In this document: piece by piece, positions 61,944-64,000 of the stretch | Numbering within the stretch: position 1 is the first letter of the stretch | Layout of the letters: the number at the start of each line of letters is the position of its first letter | Origin: Paragorgia papillata | Taxonomy: Eukaryota > Cnidaria > Anthozoa > Scleralcyonacea > Coralliidae | NCBI GenBank assembly: GCA_035771165.1 | Contig: JAWNZC010000286.1 | Span: 455,001-519,000 of the forward strand | Length of the DNA: 64,000 nt | Reading direction: 5' to 3' | Notes under the pieces: generated by a model | Told to the model about the DNA's origin: nothing | Databases searched by the model: none | Seen by the model: the letters and a program-made list of their open reading frames with translations, nothing else | Position numbers and translations under genes: made by a program

Positions 61944-62808
61944 AATAATGTGTGTGTGTGATATGTGTGTGTTCAGGGCTGGTTGTAGCACTGTTTGTAT
62001 TCACTGGATATATAACAGATTTATCTGTAGTAGATAGGATATATTTTCCAGATATTTTGCGGATAAGTCACCTATACGTATACGTTTCGGTTTATCATGA
62101 TCAATAAGCAAAGTTGTCCAAAGCGTAAAGTCTGAGCGAAACCATGGATATAATACCGGAGAAAATATATTGGACGAAAATACAAAAATAAACATAAATA
62201 AATCGGACAAAATATGCAAGTTGGCGAAGCACGTAAAAAAAAAGAAAAAGGCTAATTAAAACAGTAACGCAACCGATACCTAGACTCGACCAGCCATATG
62301 TGAACGCAGTAAAAGGTATAGAATCGAAAATATGTACTTCAAGCAATTCGACGACATGTACACGGGTCTTTGAATTGCTTGGAGTATTCGTATCTCTCGA
62401 TCAATGTATCGCTATGATGGTGTCGCCACCTAAAAGATGATTAGCGCACTATCTGGCTATAGTGGCTATACCTACGCCCCAACTATGCACTATCACTAGC
62501 CGTGTTTAAAGATTCATGATTGTTTTTGTTTAATTCGTTTTGGTACCTGCTCGCGTGAACTATTGATCCATCTACAACGACCGCGTCTTGGACAAGAACC
62601 AGTTTTTATATATAATTTGTTTTGTGTTGTAAGAACCTTTGGAAAATTTAGAACCAAGATTAGCTTCACACCAAACGTGACTTTCTACTCTCAGCGAGCC
62701 TAAACTCGAATTTGAAGATATTGGATTTACACGATTGGACTTGTCTTTTGTGAAATAAGCCTGTCACATATCAATCTTATATTATAGCACATAGTTAGTC
62801 TTGACATT
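61424..62808. other. Upstream region of the M13 gene, no other gene
   Basis: A TA microsatellite at 61905-61940 and unique AT-rich sequence. The promoter and 5' UTR of the M13 gene probably lie within the last 300-500 bases. No clear TATA element is assigned. Confidence 0.45.
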
Positions 62809-63179
62809 ATGAAATGGAGCGAAGAACAGCGTCGTATAATTTTAGTTGTTATAGTTGTTTGTTTTACTTTGACCGTGTTGTGTCGGCCGAACAAACCTTC
62901 GATAAGGAACTCCAACGCCAAAGTGTGTACCCATGGTCATTGTAGAAGAGTATCCGACGAAATACTTCGATCGATTAACGCGTCCGTCGATCCGTGCGAC
63001 AACTTCTTCGAGTACTCGTGTGGAGCGTGGATTAAAAGTCACACCATCCCAAAAGGCCGCAATCAGTTCTCTGCCATTACGCAGCTGAACAACAATAACG
63101 AGAAAGTGCTATTGGATGCCCTGGAACTTGACCATCCAACGGACAGTCCGACTGTAAAGAAAGTCAAAGACTTTTACAG
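62809..63179 (+). CDS. M13 metallopeptidase (neprilysin/ECE-like), first coding exon
   Basis: ATG at 62809 opens 123 codons plus two bases to a donor (ACAG, then GTAATG) at 63180. A short cytoplasmic head (MKWSEEQRR) precedes a signal-anchor segment (IILVVIVVCFTLTVLC, about residues 10-25), giving a type II membrane protein. The M13 ectodomain start follows: the cysteine-containing VCTHGHC, then SINASVDPCDNFFEYSCGAW and PKGRNQFSAI, both signatures of the family's N-terminal domain. M13 enzymes cut extracellular peptides with a zinc HExxH site, which would be encoded beyond the right edge. I cannot tell neprilysin from ECE paralogues on this exon. Confidence 0.92.
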
Positions 63180-63189
63180 GTAATGACAT

Positions 63190-63319
63190 TAGGTGCTATT
63201 CCGAGTGACGAGCCATACAGGGTAAGTAGAGAAAACTCTACTCGACCGCGCCAGCCGCTGGGATTCGAACCCGCGACGTTTGGTTTATTCGTCCGACGCT
63301 CTACTGAGTGAGTTAGGCC
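63190..63319 (-). repeat. tRNA-derived SINE in the first M13 intron
   Basis: On the minus strand, CTCACTCAGTAGAGCGTCGG and GGTTCGAATCC (plus 63261-63271) resemble tRNA D-arm/A-box and T-arm/B-box. The anticodon arm does not pair, so it is not a working tRNA. It begins within about 10 bases of the splice donor. Confidence 0.6.
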
Positions 63320-63731
63320 CTGTTTACATGAAGCCGATTGAGTGTTCGAGATAAATCTCCCATGTTGTTTCTCTGTGTTGTGTTTGCATGAAGAAGATTG
63401 AAAGTCTTTGATCTGATCGAAACGGATTGCTGAAGTCAATCCACGAAGTTGAGTGGATTGACTTTAGATTCAAGCATGCAAGAATCGACTTGAATGTCCC
63501 CGAATTGATCATCAAAACACAGTTTGACTTGAAAATGATTTGATGCGCATGAGTGACGTTAGTGCGTGTCCTGCTAAATGGAAGACATTGAGGGAAGCAC
63601 AGAAAATAGTGTTCCAAAACCGAAGACAATGTTCCAAGCAGATCGAATTCTCCATGTAAACATGTGCCCGGATTGACGTCTGCGTTTTTCGATCCGATTG
63701 GACTGTCAATCTTCATATTATAAACAGGGGC
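63320..63731. repeat. MITE with CCCTGTTTACATGAAG ends
   Basis: CCCTGTTTACATGAAGCCGATTG at the left; ATCCGATTGG...CTTCATATTATAAACAGGGG at the right is its diverged inverse. GAAGATTGA words repeat inside. Confidence 0.65.
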
Positions 63732-63764
63732 TTACATGGTCAAATTGGGAGCGGATCGTGGAAT

Positions 63765-64000
63765 GATGGTATTTATTATATAAAATACAGTGTTTTATTG
63801 ATTTTTCCGCCACTAATAAAAGTGATAATCTCACATGTGCGATTATTTATGATAATCGCACATGTGACGATTATCGCTGAATCAGCATTATAGTTTAATG
63901 CAATTTTTGCAAGGCAATAGGACAATTTTTTTATATAATAAACAGAACAATACATGGATGCTTGGAAATATGAAATTTATTTCTCGTGTTGAACAGGATA
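63765..64000. repeat. MITE, inverted copy of the 24240-24490 element (cut by the edge)
   Basis: CCGCCACTAATAAAAGTGAT, AATCGCACATGTGACGATTA and GAAATATGAAATTTATTTCT match the 24-kb copy in reverse orientation. Confidence 0.85.

Noticed and set aside
63244..63319. A functional tRNA gene on the minus strand
   Set aside because: B box is good but the anticodon arm does not pair and the D arm is off; better explained as a tRNA-derived SINE.

Overview
The window looks like nuclear DNA of an animal, most likely a cnidarian (probably anthozoan). Genes have many short exons with GT-AG introns. Intronic and intergenic DNA is AT-rich and packed with foldback elements and MITEs. A BEL/Pao retrotransposon, 5S-derived SINEs and SAMD3-like and RecQ-like fragments also fit that origin. 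The organism call is inference; no species can be named from the sequence.

Host genes: (1) 51-25676 (+), an 11-exon gene for an RNA-binding protein. Its exons join in phase with no internal stop into 1,073 codons: an RRM split over three small exons, one 714-codon serine-rich disordered exon, and a C-terminal helical/coiled-coil part over four exons. (2) 37832-38524 (-), an intact TLC-domain membrane protein closest to TLCD5/TMEM136. (3) 62809-63179 (+), the first coding exon of an M13 metallopeptidase (neprilysin/ECE type), which continues past the right edge.

Mobile DNA fills nearly everything else. Introns of gene 1 hold a 5.1 kb CACTG-ended transposon with a SAM-domain (SAMD3-like) gene remnant and a divergent C2H2 zinc-finger ORF, several foldback MITEs, a TTAA MITE, a 356-bp palindrome and a long GTTGT/GTTGC satellite. 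At 28252-33209 lies a BEL/Pao LTR retrotransposon (-) with near-identical LTRs, a 5-bp target duplication and badly broken gag/pol. From 33 to 44 kb there are nested MITEs and 5S-derived SINE pieces around the TLCD5-like gene. At 44761-49193 a large nested foldback element carries zinc-ribbon and proline-rich exons and is itself interrupted at 47042-48434 by a 9-bp-TSD element carrying a RecQ-type helicase start. From 49 to 62.8 kb come more palindromes, a hAT-like 8-bp-TSD element, two further CACTG elements and microsatellites.

Two patterns recur. First, at least four CACTG-ended elements each carry their own short palindromic motif repeated just inside the ends. Second, many non-autonomous elements keep a single first coding exon (start codon plus splice donor) just inside a terminal repeat: zinc ribbon, RecQ, Crypton-like, SAM and several unknown acidic or basic starts. 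Together these suggest mobile first exons spread through this genome, or decayed two-gene transposons whose accessory protein has a SAM domain.
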